Assembly: GCA_027924585.1 (NCBI GenBank)
Contig: BSBM01000606.1
Coordinates: 13,087,501 to 13,151,500 of the forward strand
Source: Larix kaempferi
Lineage: Eukaryota; Streptophyta; Pinopsida; Pinales; Pinaceae
Reading direction: 5' to 3'
DNA length: 64,000 nucleotides
A program made the position numbers and the translations under genes. The notes beneath the pieces are model-generated. The model made no database searches and had not been told where the DNA came from. It saw nothing but the letters and a program-made list of their open reading frames with translations. Position 1 is the stretch's first letter. Every line of letters starts with the position of its first letter. Shown one piece after another: positions 32,041 through 43,048 of the stretch.

Positions 32041-34739
32041 AGCCTGAAAGAAGGCATGGTATGGCATGTATGACACTTGTTGCAATTGTGAAGCTAGGGC
32101 TTGATATAGAAAAAACCAGTCATCGTATCACTTTCACTATAAATACATTTCAGTGAGGTTTCAGGGTCTGAAAATCATACAGGGCGATGCTAAGATCGCC
32201 ATGTACCTTGTGTCCAAAATACAACCTCTAATTCGTTGTACTTTGTGATTTATGATCTGTACAATATAGGGTTTCTTCTTTTTCCAGATCTCGGTCATAA
32301 TTAAGTGACCTTTGAAAAAAGGTCATCACTTGGGCTAGGAAGCTCCAAATCAAATTTTGTAAAAAGGGACAGGTAGTGCACAGACTGTAATTTCTCAAGT
32401 AACGTTTTCATGGGTGGAAATGGAACCAGTGACACATGGAACAACGTACAAGTTTGCTCTCCTATTTTATCCCATAAACCGGGCACGTTGCGACACTTGG
32501 AATAAATCTCTCTCAGAGAATTCATTTGAGGTCAGACCTATGGGGTTGGAAATATGACAGTTCGGGTTATCAAAGAAAAAGTTTTCAGACCCTGTGGATC
32601 GAAACATTCAGATTTACACTAGAAACAATCAGGCACATATTTCCGTCAAAACAGAATTATTTTTGAGCACCTTCATTCATGTCTTCCGGATTTTAGGGTT
32701 TTGGAGAAAGTTGGAATTTTTGTAATCGGAGACTACGGCTGAATGCCACTCATCAAAATCGAAATTTAGAGACCAAGATCAGAATTTTTGGTTGGGAAGA
32801 AGGTCGGGCTTGATCAGACCCTAGTTCAGGACTTTGATCGGAAAAGTGGAAAATTAGGGCTTCTGCAAAAATGGAAATTTTTGAAATTTGTGACCAGGGC
32901 TGGAAACTCCTCAGAAAAATAGAAGCTTAGATATTTGGATCGAACCTTTTGATTGGGAAGAAGGGTGGGATTTATCAAACCCTATTTCAGGGTCATGTCT
33001 ATTGAATCCAAAAGTTTCAAAGGCAAATTTGAGGGGTGAAACTTTGCAGTTTTCAAATTCTGAATATACTGGCTTGATTAGCTCATCAAGGCGCATATTT
33101 TTATCCTTTCAAAAGTTTGAAATTCAAAGTTTGAAATTTTAGGGCTTCTCTGACAAACCCTAATCCAGCTCCAAATCCAATTCCTACAAATCAAGTGGAT
33201 CAGGTTAATCCTAGAAGAGAATGGATTGGTCACCTGCATAAGTGAAGAAGTTCCTGTTTCAGAGGGAGATGAGGCTAAGGCCTTACATAAGAAGATTACA
33301 AGCAATCTCGACAGGTATGACTCATCCAGGTATGTTTAGAGATTTGTTCATGATTAAGTTTATGGTATGTTTTTCTTCATGTTATTACGGTTAGTACAAT
33401 CTTGATTAAATTTAGACTTGTTGTATCACCTTAATAAAATTATGAATGCATGATAGAAGATATTCATTGACTAGGGTGTTGACACTTATGATTGTACTAA
33501 TGCATAATGGTGTTGTATGAGGTTTATGTTGTCCACTAACATGAAAGGTACACTAAGAAATACAAATCATGTTCTAGTTCAAGAACATATGATGATGATG
33601 ACATGAGGACAAAGATTCATCCATTGTCATGAATCACTTAGAAGATCTATTTGCGAGGTATGTATAACTTGGTTCTATAATGGTTAACCTATGAGATATG
33701 CAGGTTACTAGCACAAGTCACTTAAGAGAACAAGAAGACATCATGAGGATATGTTAGACAATAACCAGCTAACATATTAATCCAGGTATGTTTTTCCTAT
33801 ATCAAGTTAGAATCCTATTTTGTGTTAGAATCTATTATATAAGTATACATGGTATGATTGATAATGATTATTCATAGGTTTGAATAATCATGGGTGTATG
33901 CATATTATGTTTCTTACCTTAATTTATGATATGACTAACCATAAGAGTCCTTGAATACTAATGCTTATTATTTCTGTTTGAAATGATCATGACTATATAT
34001 GCTTAAGATTATTGTGTTTTGATAGTATTAAGAATATACTAATAAATGTATGATTATTTATATCACAATAATGATACTTGTAAGCATGCATAGTGATCGA
34101 GGATGGATATAAGTTCAAGGATAGGTAATCCAGGAAGCAAATATCAAGAGGGAGCAGACTCCAGTAGTTTTTGCAAGAATGCAGATATTCAGAGGGAGTC
34201 GACCACTTCTCACAATCCACATCAGAATGGAGTTGCAAATATTCATAGGGAGTCCACCCAACAAACAAACAAAGACAAATATTTGAATTATCATTTCTTG
34301 CATATTTGATTGTTTAAATAATACTGTTCAATAATGTATATACTGATGTTCCTAGAATTAGGTTGTGCATATTAGAATAGTTGCATTGATGAACAATATA
34401 CTACTAATATACATGGGTAAGTGGCCTATGGCACTTTACAACATTCCATTGCTACTTATCTAGAATGAAACCTCTTTGATGACATGTTGGGAGTTGTGCA
34501 CACTCTTAACAATGTTCTAGTAGAGATTGGAAGGCATCTAGAAAGTTACGGGATATGGATAAATGTTGTATTGAAGCATTGGCTAAGATAATTGCATGAC
34601 TGCATGACATATTTATTTATGTATAAGAATTTGTTCTGAAAACTATGAGATGTTTTCTAATCATGCAATTTAACTTGTTTTGTAGGAAAGATCATATACC
34701 ACCACCTACAAAAGAAGGACTACAAAATTTGTTCAACAA
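32041..34739 (+). other. Decayed gag/integrase region of element C with intron-like motifs
   Basis: No intact gene in 2.7 kb. A gag trace (EGDEAKALHKKI) lies near 33265-33300, aligning with EDEEAKVLHKKN of G. An integrase trace with NPHQNGVA lies near 34210-34240. Between them are AT-rich stretches with several AGGTATG words (33313, 33328, 33784) and AGGTATGT near 33656. The rest, 32041-33200, shows nothing I can name. Confidence 0.5.
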
Positions 34740-36189
34740 CAAAGTTATCTATTGAAGATATTAAAAATATTGAAGTTCCCAGGATTCGGGAAGAATTCCA
34801 TGGTCGAGGAGTACCAGTCGATCATGAAGAATGATGGTTGGGATGCAGTCCCAAAACTAGAAGGGAAGTCTATTGTTACTTCCAAGAGGATCTACAAGAT
34901 AAGCATGCTACAGGTGGTAGCTTAGAGACTTTTGCTCCTGTAGCCAGGTACACTTCCATTAGATCCGTACTTGCTCTGGCTGCAGTGATGAAATGAAAGA
35001 TACACCAGATGGATTTCAAGACAGCTTTCTTGAATGGTGTAGTCGAAGAGGAAGTGTATGTAGAGCAGCCACTTATTTTGAGACATAAGACGGGAAGTCA
35101 TATATGTGCAAAACTTGGTATGGTAGGATAGACAGCTTTCTATCCAGTTTGGGCTTTACAAAGATTAAAGTGGATTCCAACCTTTACTACAAGGTTGAGG
35201 AAGGCAATCCAGTGATACTAGTTTTGTATATGGATGACCTATTTATTACAGGTGAAGATAGATTGATTGCCGACATGTAGCGGAAGCTTGCTACCGAGTT
35301 CGAGATGAAGAACTTGTGGATGATATACTATTTTCTAGGTATAGAGGTGTGGCAGAGTGCAGATGGAATCTTCCTTGGACAAGGGAAGTATGCAGTAGAG
35401 ATCCTGAAGAGGTTCAGGATGATGGAATGCAAGGCCATGGCCACACATATGGCATCAAACCTGAAGATTATGTGTGATGCTTCATCTGAGCCGGTTGATA
35501 TCACTATGTATCGTGAGATGATTGGGTCCTTGATGTACCTGACGAACACGAGACCAGATATTTGCTTTGTGGTGAACACATTGAGCCAGTTCTTGACAGA
35601 TCCGAGGAGTGTTCACCTGGTTACTGTAAAGCATATTCTGACGTACCTAAAAGGTACAGTTGATTATGGGCTCAAGTATGATGTGAATCAAAAGTTTAAC
35701 CTATAGGGTTATGTTGATTCAGATTGGGCAGGTAGTGCTGCAGATAGGAAGAGCACTTCTGGGTGCTGCTTCAGTATGGGATCAGGTGTGATCTCTTGGT
35801 TTAACAGGAAGCAATCTTGCGTAGCATTGAGTACAAACGAAGCAGAGTATGTTGCAACATGTTCAGCTAGTCGTGAGGCAGTATGGCTCCAGAAGATACT
35901 ATCTGAGTTATTTGATCTCCCGCTAGAGGCTACTGGTATCTTCTGTGATAACCAGAGTTGTGTGAAGCTATCTGAGAACCCGATGTTCCATGACAGGTCG
36001 AAGCACATTGAGATCAAATATCACTATATCGGGGATATGGTGCAAAGAGGAGCAGTGAATCTCTTGTATGTTGCGATAGATGAGCAGATTGGAGATGTAC
36101 TGACGAAACCACTAGCCAGAGTGAAGTTTGAGTACTTCAAAGAGAAGCTTGGTGTTCTTCAGATCAATGACACTTCGAGGAAGAAGTGA
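34740..36189 (+). pseudogene. Element C RT and RNase H remnant
   Basis: Broken RT pieces around 34920-35300 (TFAPVARYTSIRS, FKTAFLNGVVEEEVYVEQP) are followed by an open piece at 35305-35706 (YFLGIEVWQSADGIFLGQGKY) and RNase H at 35776-36189 (ALSTNEAEYVATCSASREAV, NQSCVKLSENPMFHDRSKHI). Frameshifts and stops, for example near 34998, 35279 and 35704, and loss of part of the RT palm make it inactive. The YVDD position has changed to YMDD-like wording (VLYMDDLFI). Confidence 0.85.
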
Positions 36190-37611
36190 TGGATACATTT
36201 GTTGTAGCCATTCATAGCATGGTGGAAGGGGGATCCTTCACGTGGCTATGGATGTAAGCACTGGATGATGAGCATCAGGACAATACTCCAGTTACTACTC
36301 TGTATATGCATCAGGATGATGCTGGATATGATCAGTTGCATCATTTATGTATGTATGTATCATGTTGGATGCTTGATATGATCAGTTGGATCATTTATAT
36401 GTATGTATATATGCATAATTTTGGATGCTTGGACCATGTATCTGTATATGTATCAGGTAGATACTTGGTATGCATCAGGTGGATGCGTTGTATGATCAGG
36501 ATGATCATGGATGACGAGCTTTGGGATGTTGCTCCAGATGACATGCATCAGGACGATGCAGTGACGATGATCAAGATGATCATGTGTGATGAGTATCAGG
36601 ATGATACTCTAAATGACATGCATCAGGATGATACAGTGATGATGATCAGGATGATCATATGTGATGACATGTATTAGGTGGATACATTACATAATCGGTT
36701 GGATTATGTGTGATGAGTTCCGAAGACACAGATGCACATGAGCTTTTCGGACATGGTTGTAGATGTGTTCTCCCATGCTCGCGATGTAATTGCTGGGATT
36801 TTCTGACATGGTGGTAGATTTCTTCTCCCATGGTCGTGATGTAATTGCCAGGGCCATTCGAGAATGGTTGTAGATGTGTTCTTCCATGGCTGCGATATAA
36901 GTGCTGGGGCGATTCGAGCATGGTTGTAGATGTGTTCTCCCATGGCTGCGATATAAGTGCTGGGGCCATTTGAGCATGGTTGTAGATGTGTTCTCCCATG
37001 GCTGCGATATAAGTGTTGGGCCATTCGAGCATGGTTGTAGATGTGTTCTCCCATGGCTACGATATAAGTGTTGGGCCATTTGAGCATGGTTGTAGATGGG
37101 TTCTCCCATGGCTGCAATATAAGTGATGTTCCATTCTTGCATGGTTGTAGATGTCTTCTCCCATGGCATAGATGTAAGGGCTATGTGATGTGCATCTGGG
37201 TTGTGCTTCGTGAATGATGATCATGAGTATCAGGATGATACTCTGTGGCCATGGACAGGTTGTGCAGTAGCATGTAAAAGGTCCAGGGAGATCCGATAGG
37301 TTGAGCTGTGTGCTCGTAATCAGTCCTGGGATGCTCTTTCGAGGTTTTGTTGACTCATGTAATAAGTCCTGAGGATTCCACAGTATGGCCAATGATGATG
37401 AAGACCTCCAGGTGGTGGGCCTACATCCAGTATGAAAAAGGACTAGCTCTGTAGAACTTCCTATGATGAGTAGATTCAGATATTGATTGAGATAGCAGCA
37501 GCAGTGATGATGACGATGACTCAATGATGATTATCTAGTGACGATGATCCAGAGAAGAAAACTTGTGCTAGAAGACCTGTGTCTATAAATACCTTCCTAT
37601 CTAAGAGGGAG
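36190..37611 (+). repeat. Repeat-rich non-coding region of element C, including an eight-copy tandem array
   Basis: From 36200 to 36740 there are short words built on GATCAGGATGATCATG and GATGCATCAGG. From 36755 to about 37195 a 55-56-bp unit repeats eight times; copies of GGTTGTAGATGTGTTCTCCCATGG-type starts (variants allowed) lie at 36755, 36810, 36866, 36922, 36978, 37033, 37088 and 37143. No gene; the long minus-strand frames across the array come from repeat composition. Confidence 0.85.
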
Positions 37612-38313
37612 TGTTGATGTATATGAAACTTTGGAATGTATTTCACCCATATATTTCATATATGTATATTGTACTCCTATAGAGATGGTATTATTCCTCT
37701 ATACGGAAGTGTTTGTATTCCTATAGAGATGTTATTATTCTTCTATACGGAAGTGTCGTCATTTATATTGTAAGTGTTGTAACTTATACTTGATGGGTTA
37801 TTAGACCACCTTCTTGGGGTTGGCCCTGTATAAGTCATGTGGGTCGAAGGGTTATTAGACCACCCTGTTGGGGGTCGACCATGTGGGTCAAAGGGTTATT
37901 AGACCACCCTATTGGGTGTTGGCCCAGTCATCATTATGTTATGTGGTTAAGTTAAGGTCGACCTAGTAAAGGTTATTAGGTAAGTCAAGCCAAGTATAAA
38001 TAGAGTGCGGGAGGCACTCTATTTCATCATTCTATTCTCACACACACTCTTTGGAGAGTGGTGCACTTCTAGAGGAGGAGAAGCTGCTGCTAGGATATGT
38101 CTATCTCTTATGCTTGGCTTGTATCATTGCTCTATCTATCTCTCAGGAAGTTATTGGGGTTTTTCACCTTTATCGTTTTCCCCAAGTAAACTTTGTGTCT
38201 CTTGTGTGCTTGCATTATTGTGTCCATGATTGATATGCTGTAGATATGCTATACATGTTGTTCTCTCAGTTAAGATCCTAGATCAAATTGAAGTAAATTC
38301 TGAAAAACTAACA
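37612..38313 (+). repeat. 3' LTR of element C with internal duplication
   Basis: 702 bp, TATAAATA at 37995-38002. Near 37835-37925 the block CATGTGGGTC with AAGGGTTATTAGACCACCC occurs in an extra copy compared with the 5' LTR, explaining the 44-bp length difference. Confidence 0.88.
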
Positions 38314-38318
38314 TAGTT

Positions 38319-39598
38319 TGTACCGCAGCAACAATGATAGTAGTTTATGCTGCAATATGCTCCGATGCAAATAGCTCCACAACAGCCATAGTATGTTCAA
38401 CAACTGTAGTATGCACAGCAAGGGCAAGGCATGCAACCAAATCTAATGCAGCAATAGTACAATCAACCGCAGTACCAACAGTAGGGTGGATTTCGGGGAG
38501 GATTCTGGGGTGGACGTGGTGGAGGATTTGGTCGTGGAGGAGGACGAGGAGGCCGTGGGCCTGTTCAATGGTACCACTGTGTGGTATGGGGACAATATCA
38601 GCAAGATTTCCCACTATTGTAGACATAGTGTACATTTTGCTTTGTTATAGATCATACAATGGAGAACTGCCCCTTGTTGATTGTGTGAGGGCAGGTAGGA
38701 AACGTTCCACAGTTGCAGAATCAGAATCAGGCGTAGCATCCAGAACAAAATCAACTACAGCAACCTTCCCAGAACTAGAACCAATGCCCAAACTAGAATG
38801 CTAATCCGAATGTGAACCAACCAAGGAATCCATTGCTGAACCAGAATTAGGGTGCGAGTGTTGCAACAATTTCTTGTGGAGCCAAGGCCACGAGATGTAG
38901 TTGTTGTAGTTATCACTCGTGGAGGTGCAACGACTGGAGGGGATAGCTCACAACTGCTCATTCGGTTGGAAGGGAAAAAGAAGGTGTCATTCGATATTGA
39001 GTCGAACAAGATACATTCTTTTAGGCACGTCGTGCGATGGATCAGGATCGCGGTGAAGCTATTATCTACGACATGCCCCCTATTTTTTATGCTACTTCAG
39101 AGTCAGGTCCGTCGGCAACGTCTAGAACCTTGCATAAATTTTTTGAGAGTTGCTTATTATTGGCAAGGGATCCTACTACTCTAGCTAAGATCGAGGGGTT
39201 GTTACAATGACTGACTAGGGGACGACAAGAATCTGTTGTAAACTCCTTACAAGGATGGAAGACCGGTAAGGAGATGTGAATGAACATACAAATTGGGGAC
39301 TATGATGTTGATTTAGTTATTCTCGATCTTGGTTCAGATGTCAACATATTAACCAAGAAGGCATGGCAAAAAATGGGAAGCCCCCCATTGAGCTAGTCTC
39401 CTGTACAACTCTGGATAGCTAATCACGCTAAGGTAACACCAATTGGAAGAGTCCCATGCTTTGTGGTGGACATTGAGGGAATGAAGACTTATGCTGACTT
39501 TGATGTCATCGAAGTGTTGAAGGAGGGAGCTCTTATCTCGCGTTTCTAGGGATCGGAGGGGCTAATGACAGTGGAGCGGTAATCAACTTCAAGCGGCG
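38319..39598 (+). pseudogene. Element B gag C-terminal part and aspartic protease
   Basis: Gln/Pro-rich then Gly/Arg-rich (GGFRGGFWGGRGGGFGRGG near 38490-38550) sequence is followed by decayed knuckles. The protease appears near 39280-39560 with VILDLGSDVNILTKKAW and NHAKVTPIGRVP, matching the DLG motif of element A. Many stops. The block begins just after the target duplication of element C. Confidence 0.8.
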
Positions 39599-39599
39599 G

Positions 39600-40508
39600 A
39601 TGATGCCTTTCGAAAACCATGATCTCAAAGTCATAGCCCCATTGGATCCAGCTGAAGGACGCAGATACATTGAGCCAGTAAAGGACGAACATCCCAGTGG
39701 ATGGGACCATGCATTCAATATTTCCAAAGATTATATTCATCCGACTGACAACAGTGAGTTGGGATGGCACAGCGACAACTCTGCGTCTTTCGACTCTGAT
39801 GACGCATTAGAACATTGGCAGAACTGCTTGCATGAAGTGTCGCTCCGCAAGTGCGGGTTAGTCACGTAGTCATTATGCCGCGTTGCGACGGAAACCATTA
39901 CACTACCAGTATATGAAGGGCTACCTGGTTTGTCTGAATTTCTAGCTGAGTTCAAGGAAAGAGTTTTAGCACCACAATGACTGCTAGCATTGGAGAAAGC
40001 ACTGAAGGCTGCTCCAGCATGCTAGTGGGAGACACATAAGAAATCGATCAACGGATGGATGCAATGTAGGATATTGATGACGGTTTGCTTCAACGATCCC
40101 AAGGTTTACCACATAGGGAAATATTCTGGTCAAAATGAACCTGGAAGTCATTTGATGGAGTGTCAGACATTGTGGGCATCGCGACAAAGAGATGAGTGGG
40201 TCCATGCATTTATCCATACTTTGGACAAAATGTCGCAATCATGGTATACTGCAACGGAATTGCGGGGAGAAATCACTACTTGGTTGGAGTTGACTGTTTG
40301 CTTCACACATACATTTAGTTTTGTTGATCCCAACCTGGCTGTCCATAACACTCTACAGATCATCCGCGATGTGAGTCTGAAGGTTGTTCCACTGGCATAT
40401 CCTACGGATCCACATACTCACTTCCACATACAATCCATGATGGAATGTTATAATATCACTGGTGGGACTGAAGACAATGGTTATATGCAGAATGTTAATA
40501 TTTCGGAG
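39600..40508 (+). pseudogene. Element B second gag-like domain between protease and RT
   Basis: Open pieces 39600-39869 and 40059-40508, plus the stretch between them, align in order with residues of about 810-1060 of the element A polyprotein: VIAPLDPAEGRRYIEP, LEHWQNCLHEVSLRKC, VYEGLPGLSEFLAEFKERV, DEWVHAFIHTLDKMSQSWYT and MECYNITGG. Stops near 39867 and 39978 show decay. Presence in both A and B shows the extra domain is a stable family feature. Element D interrupts at 40509. Confidence 0.8.
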
Positions 40509-41210
40509 TGTAAAATCTGAATCACAACATAACCTAGCTACTATGGATTCCTCACTAGTGAAAAGATTGCAACACATTTACAAGCATTAGCATAAATCTG
40601 TAAAAATGAAGAACAATGCACATGAAATAGGTGAATAATGTAAATATTATTAACTGTCCAACCCCAAAATAGGTTAAGAACATCCATATATACAAATCTG
40701 GAATAATTTGAATCCATCTGGAGTGTTCACACTGATCTAGCTTAGAAATAGCTCAAACCCCCCTAGGTTGACCAAAATATCCCAAACCATCCCAAACTGG
40801 TTTGAAACTGCTGTGTGAATGCTGGGAATGACTGGACAGGCCCATGTGACCTCACACATGTGGAGAATCTAGTTGGTTAGAGGTTAGGCAGCTAGAATTG
40901 GCTAAAAATGGGCAAAGGAGGCAAGTTTGTCCACAATCTGAGCATGTGCGCCCTTCGTCAAAGAGAATCCCACAAAAAAAGGAGCAAGAGTTCCCTAGGC
41001 ATACAGAAAGAAATAAATGACTAGGAGGGCGCACCCAACAGCTAGTTTGACTTAGCACAATGCTCAGTTTGTTCACATTGCCAACTGGTTCAAGCTAAAT
41101 GACCATTTACTCACTAGCCAACTTGGGGATGCAATAATTAATCTGTTTGGTACTAATTAATCATCAATTAATAAATGATTAATGTACATAGTTGTAATAA
41201 TGTTCTAACA
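40509..41210 (-). repeat. 3' LTR of element D
   Basis: 702 bp, TGTAAAAT to CTAACA on the plus strand. A TATATA-type box lies on the minus strand near 40683-40692. Confidence 0.93.
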
Positions 41211-41222
41211 CCCCCCCTTAAG
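41211..41222 (-). other. Polypurine tract of element D
   Basis: The minus strand reads TTAAGGGGGGG immediately before the 3' LTR terminus TGTTAG, a canonical plus-strand primer. Confidence 0.85.
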
Positions 41223-41392
41223 CTAGACTTAGTGAAATATCAAAAATAAGGCCTTGGCAACTAGGCTCAAGTCACCTTTTACATCATAAAAATTTATTTG
41301 TCCATGTAACCAAGGTAAGGAGGAAAACCGCATGGAAAATAAAACCTCCCCTCTAAAATGGACATGTGGCATATATCAAAATACACCAATCA

Positions 41393-43048
41393 TCACCATG
41401 CATCACTCAACCCAAGCAAAGATCTAAGGTGAGTGAAGGTCTTATTGGTAAAACACTTGGTGAAGATATTAGCAGTTTGCTCACTAGAAGGGAAATACTG
41501 CAATGCTATGGTCCGGTCATGCACCAAACCCCGAATGTAATGCATGTGTATCTCTATGTGCTTGGTCCTTTGCCTCTGAACTGGATCAGTAGAAATATTG
41601 ATTGTACTTTGATTATCAGACCAAAGAATCATGGGTGAATCAAAAACAATCCCGAACTCTGCAAGAATACCTTGCAACCAAACACATTGTGTGGCTGCAT
41701 TAACTGGTCCCCTGTACTCGGACTCAGCTGAAGATAAGGAAATGGTATTTTTTTTCTTGCTTGACCAGCATATAGTTCCATGTGCAAGCATAAAAACATA
41801 ACCGGAAGTTGATTTTCGATCGATACAATCACCAGCCCAATCAGAATCTGTAAATCCTACTCGTTCAAGGGATGAACCAGCAGCATAATGGATACCAAAG
41901 GACTTAGTACCCTAAACATAATGAAGGATCCTCTTGGCTTCCTTCCAATAGATCTCATGAGGTTCTTGCATGTGCCTAGCAACAGCCCCAACAGCATATG
42001 ACAAATCTGGTCTAGAATGAGTAAGATATAGCAAGCTTCCAACAAGCTGCCTATATAACGAGCTGTCAACTAGTGGAGAAGAACCCCACTCATTTAGCTT
42101 AAGTCCTGAAAGAAATGGAAATTTTGCAGACTTACATTCAGCCATCTTAAATTTCTGCAGCAAATCTGAAGCATACCTTGACTGAAATATAGAAATTCCA
42201 TTCACAGTTTGGTCTATCTCCAAACCCAGAAATTGTTTTAGCAATCCTAGATCGGTCATGGAGAATGCACTGTGCAATGCTCTCTTAACTAAGTCAAGTT
42301 CTTTGGTGCAGCTACCAGTGATCAAAAGATCATCAACATATAGTACAATAATAAATATCAGATCACTAACATGCTGCATATAAACATTTGGATTAGACTT
42401 ACACCTCTCAAACCCCAAAGATAGCAGAAAATTGTCCATTTTTGCATACCATGCTCTAGGAGCTTGCTTGAGCCCATAGAGTGACTTGTTCAACCTGAAA
42501 AAAAGCGTATGATTAGAAATAAAACCTTTAGGCTGCTGCATATATATCTCCTCATTCAGAACCCCATGAAGAAAGGCACTTTTTACATCCATGTGATGAA
42601 CCTCCCATCGCTTGGAAGCCCCAATGGCCAAAACTAGTCTTACGGAGTCCATCTTTTCCACCGGTGCAAATGTCTCTGTATAGTCCACTCCTTGGATCTG
42701 AGAGTAACCCTTAGCCACCAACCTGGCCTTATACTTCATATCAGAGCCATCAGATCCAACTTTGGTTCTATAAATCCATTTGCATTGCACTAGTTTCCTC
42801 TTGGGAGGAAGAGGGACCAAATCCCAAGTTTTGTTCTCATGGAGTGAGTTCATCTCTTCTTGCATGGCTGATTGCCACCTTGGGTCTGTACATGCTTTTG
42901 AATATGAAATTGGATCAGATCCAACCATCAAGTAACATGCCTCACTCAGATCAGAATTATCACATGCAAAGGAATTGTAAAATTGAGATCTAGTTTTCCT
43001 AGCATCTTGGAGATCTAGTTTTCCTAGCATCTTGGGGATCTCCCACAA
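41393..43048 (-). pseudogene. Element D RT and RNase H (frame broken)
   Basis: RT from KYKARLVAKGYSQIQGVDYT, HHMDVKSAFLHGVLNEEIYM, YGLKQAPRAWY to the catalytic box VLYVDDLLITG near 42330; then YLTHSRPDLSYAV. A TAG at 41912-41914 breaks the frame where a Gln codon is usual (CAG to TAG), after which RNase H continues in the same frame (SAESEYRGPVNAATQCVWLQ, DNQSTINIS, RTKHIEIHMHYIR). At its 5' end it is out of frame with the gag-integrase segment by 2 nt. Confidence 0.9.

Larger units (their letters stand above)
31370..38313 (+). mobile_element. Element C: old Ty1/copia element inserted in gag of B
   Basis: LTRs 31370-32027 (658 bp) and 37612-38313 (702 bp) begin TGTTGATGTATATG and end CTAACA. 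Flanks CAGTT (31365-31369) and TAGTT (38314-38318) are a target duplication with one C-to-T change. The interior is badly decayed: integrase is reduced to a scrap near 34170-34260, and RT/RNase H survives in pieces at 34740-36189. LTR starts and pol wording show kinship with G and F. Confidence 0.9.

Noticed and set aside
36655-37524. Long overlapping minus-strand ORFs (up to 160 aa) over the tandem array
   Set aside because: The unit is 55-56 bp, so the three frames rotate through the same words; the peptides are repeats in different frames with no conserved protein features.
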